This document shows positions 26,275-34,429 of a stretch of DNA of 64,000 bases, one piece after another. The notes under the pieces were generated by a model. The model was not told where the DNA came from. It worked only from the letters and a program-made list of their open reading frames with translations, and ran no database searches. The translations under genes were made by a program, and so were the position numbers. Origin of the DNA: Corallococcus caeni (GTDB lineage Bacteria; Myxococcota; Myxococcia; Myxococcales; Myxococcaceae); the NCBI RefSeq assembly GCF_036245865.1, contig NZ_BTTW01000002.1, positions 124,001 to 188,000 of the forward strand. The letters are read 5' to 3'. Position 1 is the stretch's first letter, and every line of letters begins with the position of its first letter.

Positions 26275-28538
26275 GAGCGCTCGTCATCCTCCTGTTCGCG
26301 CTGGGCGCGGCCACCTCCGCCCACGCCGCGGAAGCCTCCGCCGTGCGCCGGCTGGCCCTGTTCGTGGGCGTCAACGACGGCGGCCCGGAGCGCGTGCGGC
26401 TGCGCTACGCGGAGACCGACGCGAAGGCCTTCGCCCTGGTGCTGTCGGAGCTGGGCGGCGTGCTGCCCCAGGACCGCGTGCTCCTCATGGACGTGGACCG
26501 CGCGGGGGTGCTCGCGGGCTTCGACCGGGTGCGCAAGCTCGCGGAAGGCGTCCGCGCTTCAGGGGCCCGCCGCGTGGAGGTGCTGCTGTACTACTCCGGC
26601 CACTCGGACGACGAGGGGCTGCTGCTCAAGGGCCAGCGGCTGGACTACGGCGAGCTGCGCCGCTCGCTGGAGGGGTTGCCCGCGGACGTGAGGATCGCGG
26701 TGCTGGACTCGTGCGCGTCCGGCGCGTTCGCGCGCAAGAAGGGCGGCGTCGCGCGGCCCGCGTTCCTGGTGGACTCCGGCATCCAGGTGAAGGGCCACGC
26801 CATCCTCACCTCGTCCAGCGCGGACGAGGCGTCGCAGGAGTCGGACCGGCTGGGCGGTTCGTTCTTCACGCACCACCTGCTGTCCGGCCTGCGCGGCGCC
26901 GCGGACGTCACGCACGACGGCCGCGTCACCCTCACGGAGGCCTACCAGTTCGCCTTCCACGAAACGCTCGCGCGCACGGAGCGCACGCAGGGCGGCGCGC
27001 AGCACCCCAACTACGACATCGAGCTGGCCGGCACCGGCGACCTGGTGATGACCGACCTGCGCGCCACCACCGCGGGCCTGGTCCTCACCGAGCCGCTGGA
27101 GGGCCGCCTGTACGTGCGCGACGCGGTGGGCACGCTGGTGGTGGAGGTGCAGAAGGTGTCCGGCCGCGCCACCGAGCTGGGCCTGGCCCCCGGCGCCTAC
27201 CGCGCCCGGCGCGAGTGGGACGGCGGCGTGTCCGAGGCGGCCTTCACGCTGAAGGAGGGCGCGCGCACGCCGCTTTCGCCCGGTGACTTCCTGGGCGTGG
27301 GCCACGAGGCCACCGTGATGCGCGGCGGCGGTGGGGGCGGCCCGGCGCTGTCCCCACAGGGCCGTCAGCTGCTGCCGGTGAACCTGAGCCTCGTGCCGAG
27401 CATGAGCACCAACACGCTGAGGGCGGGCCGGGCGCAGGTGGAGAACCGCTTCGCGCTGGGCGTCGTCAACGGCGGCACCGCGCTGGGCGGCGGGCTGGCG
27501 CTGGGCCTGGCGGGCAACGTGTACGACGCGGAGGTGTCCGGCCTGGCCATGGCGCTGGGCTTCAACACGTCCGGCGCGGACGTGGCTGGCGCGCAGCTGT
27601 CGCTCGTCACCAACGTGGCGGGCGGCGCGGTGCGGGGCGCCCAGGGGACGCTGGGGCTCAACGTGGCCAACGGGGACGTGGACGGCGTGGGGCAGCTGGC
27701 CCTGGGCGCGAACGTGGCGCGCGGCGCGCTGGGCGGCGTGCAGGCGGCGCTGGGCGCCAACGTCACCACGGCGGACGCCACCGGAGTGCAGCTGTCACTG
27801 GGTGTCAATCACGCGAACGGCACCATGAAGGGCGTGCAGTTCACGCTGGGCATCAACTCCGTGGCGACGGCCGCGCGGGGCATCCAGGGGTCGGTGCTGC
27901 TCAACCGCGCCCCGTCCCTCACCGGCATGCAGCTGGGGTTGATCAACGTGGGCGGTGACGTGTCCGGCATGCAGCTGGGGCTCATCAACGTCGCGGACAC
28001 GGTGCACGGCATGCAGCTGGGGCTCGTGAACGTCTCCGACGAGGTGCACGGCGCGCCGGTGGGCCTGGTCTCCTACGAGAAGAAGGGCCAGCTGCACCTG
28101 GAGGTGTTCGGCAGCGACGTGCAGCTCACCAACCTGGCGCTGAAGTTCGGCGGCAGGCACTTCTACACGACGCTGCTCGCGGGGATTGGACCGGACGACC
28201 GCGTCCAGCGCTTCAGCCTGGGCCTGGGCCTGGGCGGGCACATCCCGCTGGGCTCGCGCTTCTGGGCGGACGTGGACGTCGCGGGCAGCCAGGTGCTGTC
28301 CACGCGCGATCCGTTCTCCGGCGGGTCCAACACCCTGCTCACGCAGGCGCGGCTCATGCTGGGCTTCCAGGTGATGCCGAGGCTGGCCGTGTTCGCCGGC
28401 CCCACCTACAACGTGGCCTTCACGTGGGGCGAGCCGGAGTTCGCGAAGCTGACCACGCTGCCGGTGCGCTCGCACGCCATCGACGCGGACACGCGCATGC
28501 AGCGCTGGCCCGGCTTCCAGGTGGGCGTGCGGCTCTGA
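26271..28538 (+). CDS. Secreted caspase-family (C14) protein with LA_2272-like beta-repeat region
   Basis: This 755-residue protein has a signal peptide ending near SAHA (residue 19) and a caspase-like domain (about 25-260). The catalytic pair H111 (YYSGHSDDEG) and C148 (LDSCASGAF) is intact, so peptidase activity is plausible. A beta-sandwich-like segment (about 265-335) precedes a repeat region (about 393-605) built of 16-residue and then 14-residue units of the type GVQLSLGVN or GMQLGLINV. These resemble LA_2272-type surface repeats. The last 140 residues look like outer-membrane beta strands. It is the third gene of a sigma factor / membrane partner operon. Export of a caspase-fold protein attached to a surface repeat is unusual. 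Its substrate is unknown. Confidence 0.85.
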   Translation: MRALVILLFALGAATSAHAAEASAVRRLALFVGVNDGGPERVRLRYAETDAKAFALVLSELGGVLPQDRVLLMDVDRAGVLAGFDRVRKLAEGVRASGARRVEVLLYYSGHSDDEGLLLKGQRLDYGELRRSLEGLPADVRIAVLDSCASGAFARKKGGVARPAFLVDSGIQVKGHAILTSSSADEASQESDRLGGSFFTHHLLSGLRGAADVTHDGRVTLTEAYQFAFHETLARTERTQGGAQHPNYDIELAGTGDLVMTDLRATTAGLVLTEPLEGRLYVRDAVGTLVVEVQKVSGRATELGLAPGAYRARREWDGGVSEAAFTLKEGARTPLSPGDFLGVGHEATVMRGGGGGGPALSPQGRQLLPVNLSLVPSMSTNTLRAGRAQVENRFALGVVNGGTALGGGLALGLAGNVYDAEVSGLAMALGFNTSGADVAGAQLSLVTNVAGGAVRGAQGTLGLNVANGDVDGVGQLALGANVARGALGGVQAALGANVTTADATGVQLSLGVNHANGTMKGVQFTLGINSVATAARGIQGSVLLNRAPSLTGMQLGLINVGGDVSGMQLGLINVADTVHGMQLGLVNVSDEVHGAPVGLVSYEKKGQLHLEVFGSDVQLTNLALKFGGRHFYTTLLAGIGPDDRVQRFSLGLGLGGHIPLGSRFWADVDVAGSQVLSTRDPFSGGSNTLLTQARLMLGFQVMPRLAVFAGPTYNVAFTWGEPEFAKLTTLPVRSHAIDADTRMQRWPGFQVGVRL
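27924..28049 (+). repeat. 42 bp tandem coding repeat, three copies
   Basis: Three copies starting at 27924, 27966 and 28008 each encode a 14-residue unit beginning GMQLGL(I/V)NV. The first 15 bases, GGCATGCAGCTGGGG, are identical in all three, which points to recent duplication. They form the end of the longer, more diverged repeat region of the caspase-family protein. Confidence 0.85.
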
Positions 28539-28544
28539 GCGACA

Positions 28545-28574
28545 GCCGGGACCGGCTCAGGAGTCGGTCCCGGC
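28545..28574. terminator. Bidirectional terminator hairpin
   Basis: A perfect 10 bp stem (GCCGGGACCG / CGGTCCCGGC) with a 10 nt loop lies in the 47 bp gap between the convergent caspase and lipoprotein genes. It has no T-tract. Confidence 0.6.
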
Positions 28575-28585
28575 GCGCAAGCAGC

Positions 28586-29089
28586 TCAACCGACGACGCG
28601 GGTGGCGCGCAGGACGATGGCGTCGCCCGCGGGGCCGGCCTTGAGCCGCTTGTCCAGCGAGCCCTCCAGCTTGAGGCCGGGGCCGCCCTTGGCGGCGCGC
28701 TGCAGGAGCTCGCCCATCTTCGCGTCGTCCCCGCCAGTGACGGCGCTCAGGTCGATTTCGTGGAGGGACTGGAGCTTCTTGTCCGGCGCGTCCGCGCTGA
28801 AAAGGTCGTAGTGGTCGCAGGGCGGCGCGAAGCAGCGCTTCCCGTTGTCCTTGACGATGTAGACGGTGCTGGTGGTCATGGTGGCGTCTCCGGGTGAGGG
28901 GGTGGGGGCGGCCGTGCCGGGTTCGTTGGCGGCGCCCGCGGGGGCGTCCACCTCCGTCCGCTTCAGGTCGGTGGGGGCCGCCGCGCCGGACACGTCACCG
29001 GACGGCTGCGCGGGGGGAGAGGACGGCGTGCTGCACGCCACCGGGCCGAGCACGAGCACGGCGGACAGGATCAGGGAGCGGGCGTTCAT
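28586..29089 (-). CDS. Putative exported protein with DUF6748-like C-terminus
   Basis: This 167-residue protein starts with a hydrophobic export signal. It may be processed as a lipoprotein at Cys19 (GPVACS), although the Pro at position -3 is unusual for a lipobox. A linker rich in Ala, Pro and Thr (20-70) leads to a small domain of about 95 residues with YIVKDNGKRCFAPPCDHYDLF near 77-97. This pattern resembles DUF6748, found in secreted myxobacterial proteins. The two Cys in CFAPPC may form a disulfide. The gene is monocistronic and leftward; a strong hairpin lies 10 nt upstream of its start. Function is unknown. Confidence 0.75.
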   Translation of the reverse strand: MNARSLILSAVLVLGPVACSTPSSPPAQPSGDVSGAAAPTDLKRTEVDAPAGAANEPGTAAPTPSPGDATMTTSTVYIVKDNGKRCFAPPCDHYDLFSADAPDKKLQSLHEIDLSAVTGGDDAKMGELLQRAAKGGPGLKLEGSLDKRLKAGPAGDAIVLRATRVVG

Positions 29090-29099
29090 GGCGACTCCG

Positions 29100-29124
29100 G
29101 AAGGAGGACGGGGTGTCCTCCTTC
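29100..29124. promoter_or_regulatory. Perfect 10 bp inverted repeat in the leader of the leftward exported-protein gene
   Basis: GAAGGAGGAC and GTCCTCCTTC flank the loop GGGGT. On the leftward transcript this forms a stable hairpin that ends 10 nt before the ATG at 29089 and contains a Shine-Dalgarno-like AGGAGG together with its complement. It could affect translation or act as an operator. Confidence 0.45.
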
Positions 29125-29320
29125 AACGCGGGAGGGACACGACCGGGTCCACTCTGCCCGGCCGCGCGCTCGCCGGCCAGGGTGCCAGGGGCGATTTTGC
29201 TCCATGTCCTACATGGGCCGGAGCCCGTCGAGAAAGGGGTGCCAAGACGGTGCCTGTTCGTTGTACACCCGCGCCCCAAGAGATCGGCCTCCGGGGCCGT
29301 GACCTGTAAGGACGCCCACG

Positions 29321-30427
29321 ATGGAATTCCGCATCGCCGCCGACGAGCTGAAGAAGGCCCTCTACCGCGCCCAGGGCATCGTGGAGCGCAAGACGACGAT
29401 GCCCATCCTCGCCAACGTGCTGCTCACGGCGAACAAGGGCAGCATCACGGTCACGGCCTTCGACCTGGACATCGGCATCGTGTCCGAGCACGCCGCGGAC
29501 GTGGCCAAGCCGGGCGCCGTCACGCTGAGCGCGAAGTACGTCTTCGACATCGTGCAGAACCTCCCGGACGCGGAGGTCACGCTCAAGAAGCTGGCGAACA
29601 ACTACGTCGACATCTCCTCCGGCTCCGCGCACTTCAAGATCGTCGGCATGGCCGCCGAGGAGTACCCGAAGCTGCCCAAGGAGGAGAGCGCGCCGCTGGT
29701 GCAGATCTCCGGCAACGTCCTTCTTGAGATGATCAAGAAGACCCAGTTCGCCATCTCCAGCGACGAGACGCGCTACATCCTCAACGGCGTCTTCTTCGAG
29801 CCCCAGTCCAGCGGCAAGGTCCGCATGGTGGCCACGGACGGCCACCGGCTGTCGCTCATCGAGCGGGAGATGTCCGGCGACTTCAAGCTCAAGAGCGGCG
29901 TCATCATCCCGCGCAAGGGCCTGATGGAGTTGAAGCGCCTCCTGGACGAAGCCCCGGACGCGGAGTGCCACCTGGGGTTCGCGGAGAACTCGGCGCTGTT
30001 CAAGAAGCCGGGCCTCACCATGGTGATGCGCCTCATCGACGGGCAGTTCCCGGAGTACCAGCGCGTCATCCCCAAGGAGGGCGAGAAGGTCGTCCTCGTC
30101 CCGAAGGTGCGCCTGCTGGAGGGCCTCAAGCGCATCGCGCTGCTGTCCGCGGACAAGAGCAACGCCATCCGCATCGGGCTGGAGAAGGGCAAGCTGCTCA
30201 TCACCGCCAGCAACCCGGACCTGGGTGAAGCGCGCGACGCGCTGGACGTGGACTACAAGGGCAACGACATCACCATCGGCTTCAACGCCCGCTACCTGAT
30301 GGACGTGCTGGGCGTGACGGACACGGACGAGGTCAGCTTCGAGCTGGGCGACGAGCACAGCCCGGGCGTGCTGCACGGCCCCGGCGACCGCAGCTTCACC
30401 GCCGTGGTCATGCCCATGCGCGTCTGA
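29321..30427 (+). CDS. dnaN: DNA polymerase III beta subunit (sliding clamp)
   Basis: This 368-residue protein aligns with DnaN throughout. Three clamp domains start at about residues 1, 125 and 245. Hallmarks are MEFRI..DELKKAL at the N-terminus, the RMVATDGHRLSL segment near 170, PEYQRVIP near 244 and the C-terminal FTAVVMPMRV. Two copies form a ring that holds the replicative polymerase on DNA. TAAGGACG precedes the ATG. The gene lies with recF and gyrB in the same order as in many bacteria but without dnaA at the start. The 231 bp upstream contain a dyad CCATGT-CCT-ACATGG at 29202-29216. Confidence 0.98.
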   Translation: MEFRIAADELKKALYRAQGIVERKTTMPILANVLLTANKGSITVTAFDLDIGIVSEHAADVAKPGAVTLSAKYVFDIVQNLPDAEVTLKKLANNYVDISSGSAHFKIVGMAAEEYPKLPKEESAPLVQISGNVLLEMIKKTQFAISSDETRYILNGVFFEPQSSGKVRMVATDGHRLSLIEREMSGDFKLKSGVIIPRKGLMELKRLLDEAPDAECHLGFAENSALFKKPGLTMVMRLIDGQFPEYQRVIPKEGEKVVLVPKVRLLEGLKRIALLSADKSNAIRIGLEKGKLLITASNPDLGEARDALDVDYKGNDITIGFNARYLMDVLGVTDTDEVSFELGDEHSPGVLHGPGDRSFTAVVMPMRV

Positions 30428-30538
30428 GCCGGGCTGGCGTCCACCTTCCCACGTCGGGAGGGGGGCAGCGTTCCAAGCCTGACGCTCCGCGCCAAGGGGA
30501 GGCCTGCGCCCGGCGCGGCGGCTCCTTATGATGGGGGC

Positions 30539-31747
30539 GTGGCCACCCGTCCGGATGATCTGAAAGCGCGGCTGGAGGACCGAGCGGACCTCCTGGAGGC
30601 CACGCGCCTGCGCTACCGCACGCTCAAGGGCGTGCTGGAGTCCTTCTTCTGGAAGGACCGGACGCGCAACCACTTCGAGCTGCTGCGGGAGGTGGCCGCG
30701 GCCCAGCCGGAGGTGGACGCGACGCTGGCCGCGCTGCGACGCCGCGTGGAGGCGGAGGGCTGGCCGCGAGACGCGGCGCCCGTCCGGCTGATGCACGAGG
30801 TGGAGCGCCTGCGCGAGGCGGTGGAGCGCGCGGCGGAGCGGCGGCTGGCCTCGGCGTCGGATGACGAAGCGGCGGACGTGCCCGCGACGCTGGGGGCGCG
30901 GCTGTTGCGCCTGGAGACGGAGGTGCTGGACGCGGCGCCGTTCCTGGGCGGGCGTGTCTGGGCCCAGGCGGTGGAGCTGTTGCCGCGCAACCTGCCGGAG
31001 CTGCGCGCCGCGTGCGCCGCGGGCGAGGTGTTCGAGCGCGTGTTCAAGCGCCCGGTGACGGAAGGGGCGCCGGCGTTCTCCGACGACGAGGCGCGGGAGC
31101 TGGCGCGGGCGCTGCCGCTGGGGGCCGCCGCGCTGGTGGCGCTGTGGGAGCGGCTGGAGCGCTACGACAGCCGGGGGAGGGTGAAGGACTTCCTCCAGCG
31201 GCGCATGCGCCGTGCGCCGACGCGGGTGGCGCGCAGCGGGCCGGAGCTGCTGTTGCACGCGGCCTTCTGGCACGACGTGGCGAGGGTTCGCGTGCGAGCG
31301 GTGCTGGAGGCGGAGCTGGCGCCGGTGGTTCCGCGCGAGCTGGAGCTGCCCGCGCTGTTGTCCTGGCGGGCCGCGCTGTCGGAGGACCCGGCGCTGCGGC
31401 TGTCCGCGCGGAGCGTCTTCACGGAAGGGCGCGCGGGGCTGGTGGAGACAGCGGCGGCGCTGGCGGCCCTGTCGCGCGAGCGGCCCCGGGGCGCGTGGAG
31501 TGAAGAGGTCGCGTGGGCGCGGCTGGAGCAGGCCGCGCAGCGAGCGCGCACGGAGGAGGGGCCGGAGGCGGAGGCCCTGCGGGACGCCCTGCGCCTCTTC
31601 GTGATGCTGAGAGGCCAGGCGCGCACGCCCGCGCGGCTGTTCTCACCGGAGCACGCGAAGCCCGCGAGCGGAGACGTGGCGCGCAACGGGGACCTGGTCG
31701 CGCTGGTGCAGGCGGCGCGTCACGCGGCGCTGCGGCAGGGTGGCTGA
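30539..31747 (+). CDS. Uncharacterised alpha-helical protein downstream of dnaN
   Basis: This 402-residue protein starts at GTG, 111 nt after dnaN. Ala, Glu, Arg and Leu dominate, and it is predicted to be all-helical and cytoplasmic, without signal peptide, membrane segments or any motif I recognise. The N-terminus has coiled-coil character (ALRRRVEAEGW near 64, LMHEVERLREAVERAAERR near 82-100). Third-position GC bias is normal for the genome, which supports a real gene. It may be a lineage-specific neighbour of the replication genes. I cannot propose a function. Confidence 0.72.
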   Translation: MATRPDDLKARLEDRADLLEATRLRYRTLKGVLESFFWKDRTRNHFELLREVAAAQPEVDATLAALRRRVEAEGWPRDAAPVRLMHEVERLREAVERAAERRLASASDDEAADVPATLGARLLRLETEVLDAAPFLGGRVWAQAVELLPRNLPELRAACAAGEVFERVFKRPVTEGAPAFSDDEARELARALPLGAAALVALWERLERYDSRGRVKDFLQRRMRRAPTRVARSGPELLLHAAFWHDVARVRVRAVLEAELAPVVPRELELPALLSWRAALSEDPALRLSARSVFTEGRAGLVETAAALAALSRERPRGAWSEEVAWARLEQAAQRARTEEGPEAEALRDALRLFVMLRGQARTPARLFSPEHAKPASGDVARNGDLVALVQAARHAALRQGG

Positions 31748-31828
31748 AGACAGACGCCGGTTTGGGGTGATTGGAAGGCTTCTGTTAGGTTGACAGGGCC
31801 GTCTCCTTTTCCGGTTGTCACCCCGCCC

Positions 31829-32557
31829 ATGACCCAGCCTGTTCCTCCGCCTGCCTCCGAAGAGGCATCGCTGCAGTTCGACCGCGCCGAGTTCACCGAA
31901 GCCCCCTCGGCGACGAAGTGCTCCTTCTGCCAGCGCGCCATCCGGAGCGTCTACTTCGAGGCGAACCAGCGCCTGCTGTGTCCCGAGTGCCGCGAGCAGG
32001 TGGAGTCGGCGATGACGGGCGGCTCGAAGTCGAAGCGCTTCGTGATGGCGTCGGTGTTTGGCTTTGGCGCGGCCATCGCGGGGGCGCTCGTGTATTGGGT
32101 GGTGGGCCTGACGGGCTATAACATCGGCCTCATCGCCATCCTGGTGGGGTGGATGGTGGGCACCGCCGTGTTCAAGGGCTCGGAGTCACGCGGCGGCTGG
32201 GTCTACCAGGCGCTCGCGGTGGGGCTGACGTACTTCGCGGTGGCGGGCTCGCTCGCGCCGGATGTCTACAAGGAGATCGAGGCGCCGCCTCCAGCCGAGG
32301 CCGAAGCCGCTGTGGATGCGGCCGAGCCGCCGTCCCCGGGGCGCAACCTGGTCGTCGCGGGCGTGGTCACCGTGGCGGCGCCGGTGCTCGTTGGCATCAA
32401 CAGCCCCATCTCCGGGCTCATCTACGGCTTCGCCCTGTTCGAGGCGTGGCGCCGCACGAAGCGGACGGTGTTGAACATCGCGGGCCCGTTCAAGCTGCAG
32501 GAGGCACCCGCGCAGGGTGAGGCGGCGCCGGCGGAGCAGGAGCAGGCCGTTGGCTGA
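31829..32557 (+). CDS. Membrane protein with N-terminal double-CxxC zinc knuckle
   Basis: This 242-residue protein has four cysteines in two CxxC pairs (C31, C34, C51, C54), which would bind one zinc in a treble-clef or rubredoxin-like knuckle. About four membrane helices follow (about 68-92, 96-114, 123-142 and 178-220). The ATG at 31829 was chosen because the frame upstream has only a TTG and adds low-complexity residues. The end overlaps the site-2 protease gene by 8 nt. Both proteins share the N-terminal zinc-knuckle design, so they probably act together at the membrane, perhaps as partner and protease. Confidence 0.78.
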   Translation: MTQPVPPPASEEASLQFDRAEFTEAPSATKCSFCQRAIRSVYFEANQRLLCPECREQVESAMTGGSKSKRFVMASVFGFGAAIAGALVYWVVGLTGYNIGLIAILVGWMVGTAVFKGSESRGGWVYQALAVGLTYFAVAGSLAPDVYKEIEAPPPAEAEAAVDAAEPPSPGRNLVVAGVVTVAAPVLVGINSPISGLIYGFALFEAWRRTKRTVLNIAGPFKLQEAPAQGEAAPAEQEQAVG

Positions 32558-33620
32558 GGCGCTCGCGGTTTCGCTCCTCGCGCAGCGCTGTGAGGGGTGT
32601 GGTTCGGAGCTGGCGCCCCGGCTGCTCACGTGTCCGTCATGCCGGAAGCTGGTGCACGGCAAGCGGCTGACGCAGCTGGCGGCGGACGCGCAGGCGGCGT
32701 CGGAGCGGGGCGCGCCGCTGGAGGCGCTGGCGCTGTGGCGCGAGGCTTTGGACTTGTTGCCGCCGGGCTCGGCGCAGCATGCGCAGGTGACGGCGCGGGT
32801 GACGGCGCTGAGCCAGCAGGCGGACGCGCAGGGCCTGGCGGTGCCGCTGGCGGAGGCGGAGCGCAAGCGCTCGGGGATGCCGAAGGTGTTGGCCAGCATG
32901 GGCGCGGTGGGCCTGATGCTGTGGAAGTTCAAGTTCGTGCTGGCGCTGCTCCTGGGCAAGGGGAAGCTGCTGCTGCTCGGGCTCACGCAGGCGAGCACGC
33001 TGTTCTCCATGCTGTTCGCGGTGAGCGTCTACTGGACGATGTGGGGCTGGAGCTTCGCGCTGGGGCTGGTGGCGTGCATCTACGTGCACGAGATGGGGCA
33101 CGTGGCGTCGCTGCGCCGGCAGGGCATGAAGGCGGATGCGCCCATGTTCATCCCGGGGTTGGGTGCGTTCGTGCGCCTGAAGCAGGTGCCGGTGGATGAG
33201 CGCGAGGACGCGCGCGTGGGGCTCGCGGGGCCCATCTGGGGCAGCGCCGCGGCGGTGGTGGTGTTGGTCGCGGCGGTGCTCACGGGATGGAAGGCATTGG
33301 GCGCCATCGCGCACGCGGCGGCGTGGCTGAACCTGTTCAACCTGGTGCCGCTGTGGCAGCTGGACGGTTCGCGAGGGTTCCGGGCCCTGGCGCGCAAGCA
33401 GCGGTGGCTGGCGGTGGCCGTGCTGGGCGCGACGTGGTTCCTCACGGGAGAGAACCTGCTCCTGCTCATCGGAGGTGTGGCGGTGTTCCGCGCCCTGCTC
33501 ACGCCCGCGTCGGAGAAGGGCGACCTGCGCACGCTGGTGGAGTACAGCGCGCTGGTGGTGGGACTGGCTGCACTGGGCTGGGCCGCGCGGCACTGGACGG
33601 GGGCGACGGCGGCGCTGTGA
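32550..33620 (+). CDS. Site-2 protease (M50) with N-terminal zinc ribbon
   Basis: This roughly 356-residue protein begins with a zinc ribbon (C14, C17, C28, C31) and a helical TPR-like stretch (about 38-100). A membrane metalloprotease domain follows. The zinc-binding and catalytic motif HEMGH (H180, E181, H184) and the second motif NLVPLWQLDG with D272 are both present, so it should cut membrane or membrane-proximal substrates. The start used is a TTG with GGAG upstream; no ATG or GTG fits between the preceding gene's end and the zinc ribbon. A slightly earlier ATG at 32517 adds an arginine-rich stretch and overlaps more. The substrate is unknown, and the adjacent zinc-knuckle membrane protein is a candidate partner. 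Confidence 0.88.
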   Translation: MAEALAVSLLAQRCEGCGSELAPRLLTCPSCRKLVHGKRLTQLAADAQAASERGAPLEALALWREALDLLPPGSAQHAQVTARVTALSQQADAQGLAVPLAEAERKRSGMPKVLASMGAVGLMLWKFKFVLALLLGKGKLLLLGLTQASTLFSMLFAVSVYWTMWGWSFALGLVACIYVHEMGHVASLRRQGMKADAPMFIPGLGAFVRLKQVPVDEREDARVGLAGPIWGSAAAVVVLVAAVLTGWKALGAIAHAAAWLNLFNLVPLWQLDGSRGFRALARKQRWLAVAVLGATWFLTGENLLLLIGGVAVFRALLTPASEKGDLRTLVEYSALVVGLAALGWAARHWTGATAAL

Positions 33621-33758
33621 AAAACGCCTCCACCCGGGAATCCACGCGCCCCGGCCAGGACCGATGGGTGCCGTTGTAGTTCCTGAGAGTGACGTCGAAG
33701 GGGCCGGAGGTAATTCCCGGGGTCTCCATCGTTTCCCTTACAGAGGGAGGCTCCGACA

Positions 33759-33986
33759 ATGCTCACCGTGGCCCAGGCGTTCGAGCGGTTCATGCAGGAC
33801 TTGCGGTTGCGCGAGGGGGAAGCGCGCGAGGCTACGCGTCAGCAGGAGTTCGTTTTCAATGCGATGCGCCGTCGCCTGGGGCCGAAGGAATCCATCCTGT
33901 CGGGGTCGTATGGTCGGAATACAGCCATCCGTCCCCTCCATGACATCGACCTCTTCCTCGTCTTCTCGGACGAGGCCGGTATTTGA
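33759..33986 (+). pseudogene. Truncated CD-NTase (SMODS-type nucleotidyltransferase), CBASS remnant
   Basis: Seventy-five residues remain of a DNA-polymerase-beta-like nucleotidyltransferase. The active-site signature is clear: GSYGRNT at residues 49-55 and DIDLF with D62 and D64. The spacing and the R-P-L-H around it match cGAS/DncV-like enzymes of CBASS anti-phage systems. Full proteins have about 300 residues, so the third catalytic acid and the OAS C-terminal domain are missing. The TGA at 33984-33986 is in frame, and the same frame continues with QRLPNEQAQRLF, so one nonsense change may have broken the gene before the rest decayed. AGAGGGAGG precedes the ATG. No effector gene follows. 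Confidence 0.75.
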
Positions 33987-34429
33987 CAGCGGCTGCCGAA
34001 CGAACAAGCGCAACGGTTGTTCATGGAGCAGGGATTGCTCCTGTTGGTGCTGAACGATGGGTTGCGATTCGTCCTCAGAAGGCCCCGAACCTCTTCGGAC
34101 ACAAGCCCTGAAGAGAGGCTCCTCTATGTAAAACCCTTCGAGGAGAACCCTGCGGGCTTGGGATGGACGTTGAGCAGGTCGCGCTGCTCACCGCGCGGAT
34201 GACATTGCAGACGCTCGGAGAGCGGATCGAAGGCGGGCTCGACTACCCGAAGGCCCACGGCGATCACCTGATCTGGTCCAATCACGGCAAGTGGTCCGAA
34301 AGTGAAACTGCACAGGTTTTCGCCTTCCGTGCCGCTTCCCTCCGGTCCAGGTCGTCAAGTCAGCCCGCCCTGATACTCCCTGCTTCGCATGGCCGTGCGG
34401 AGGCTTCACGGAAGGTGAGGGGATTGTCC
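33987..34429. other. Degenerate DNA between the CD-NTase remnant and the toxin cassette
   Basis: This 443 bp stretch has weaker codon bias than its surroundings. One frame, continuous with the CD-NTase remnant after its TGA, is open to 34202 but loses recognisable similarity after about 15 residues. Another frame opens at 34163 and runs into the next gene without resembling its family. I see no intact gene and read the stretch as decayed remnants. Promoter elements of the toxin cassette should lie in its right half, but none is clear. Confidence 0.5.

Noticed and set aside
29090..29320. Chromosomal origin beside dnaN
   Set aside because: No TTATCCACA-type boxes or AT-rich unwinding element seen here or elsewhere in the window, and no dnaA gene.
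34163..34429. Extension of the SitB-like gene to an ATG at 34163
   Set aside because: It would place about 89 unrelated residues before a clear signal peptide; the ATG at 34430 has a ribosome site.
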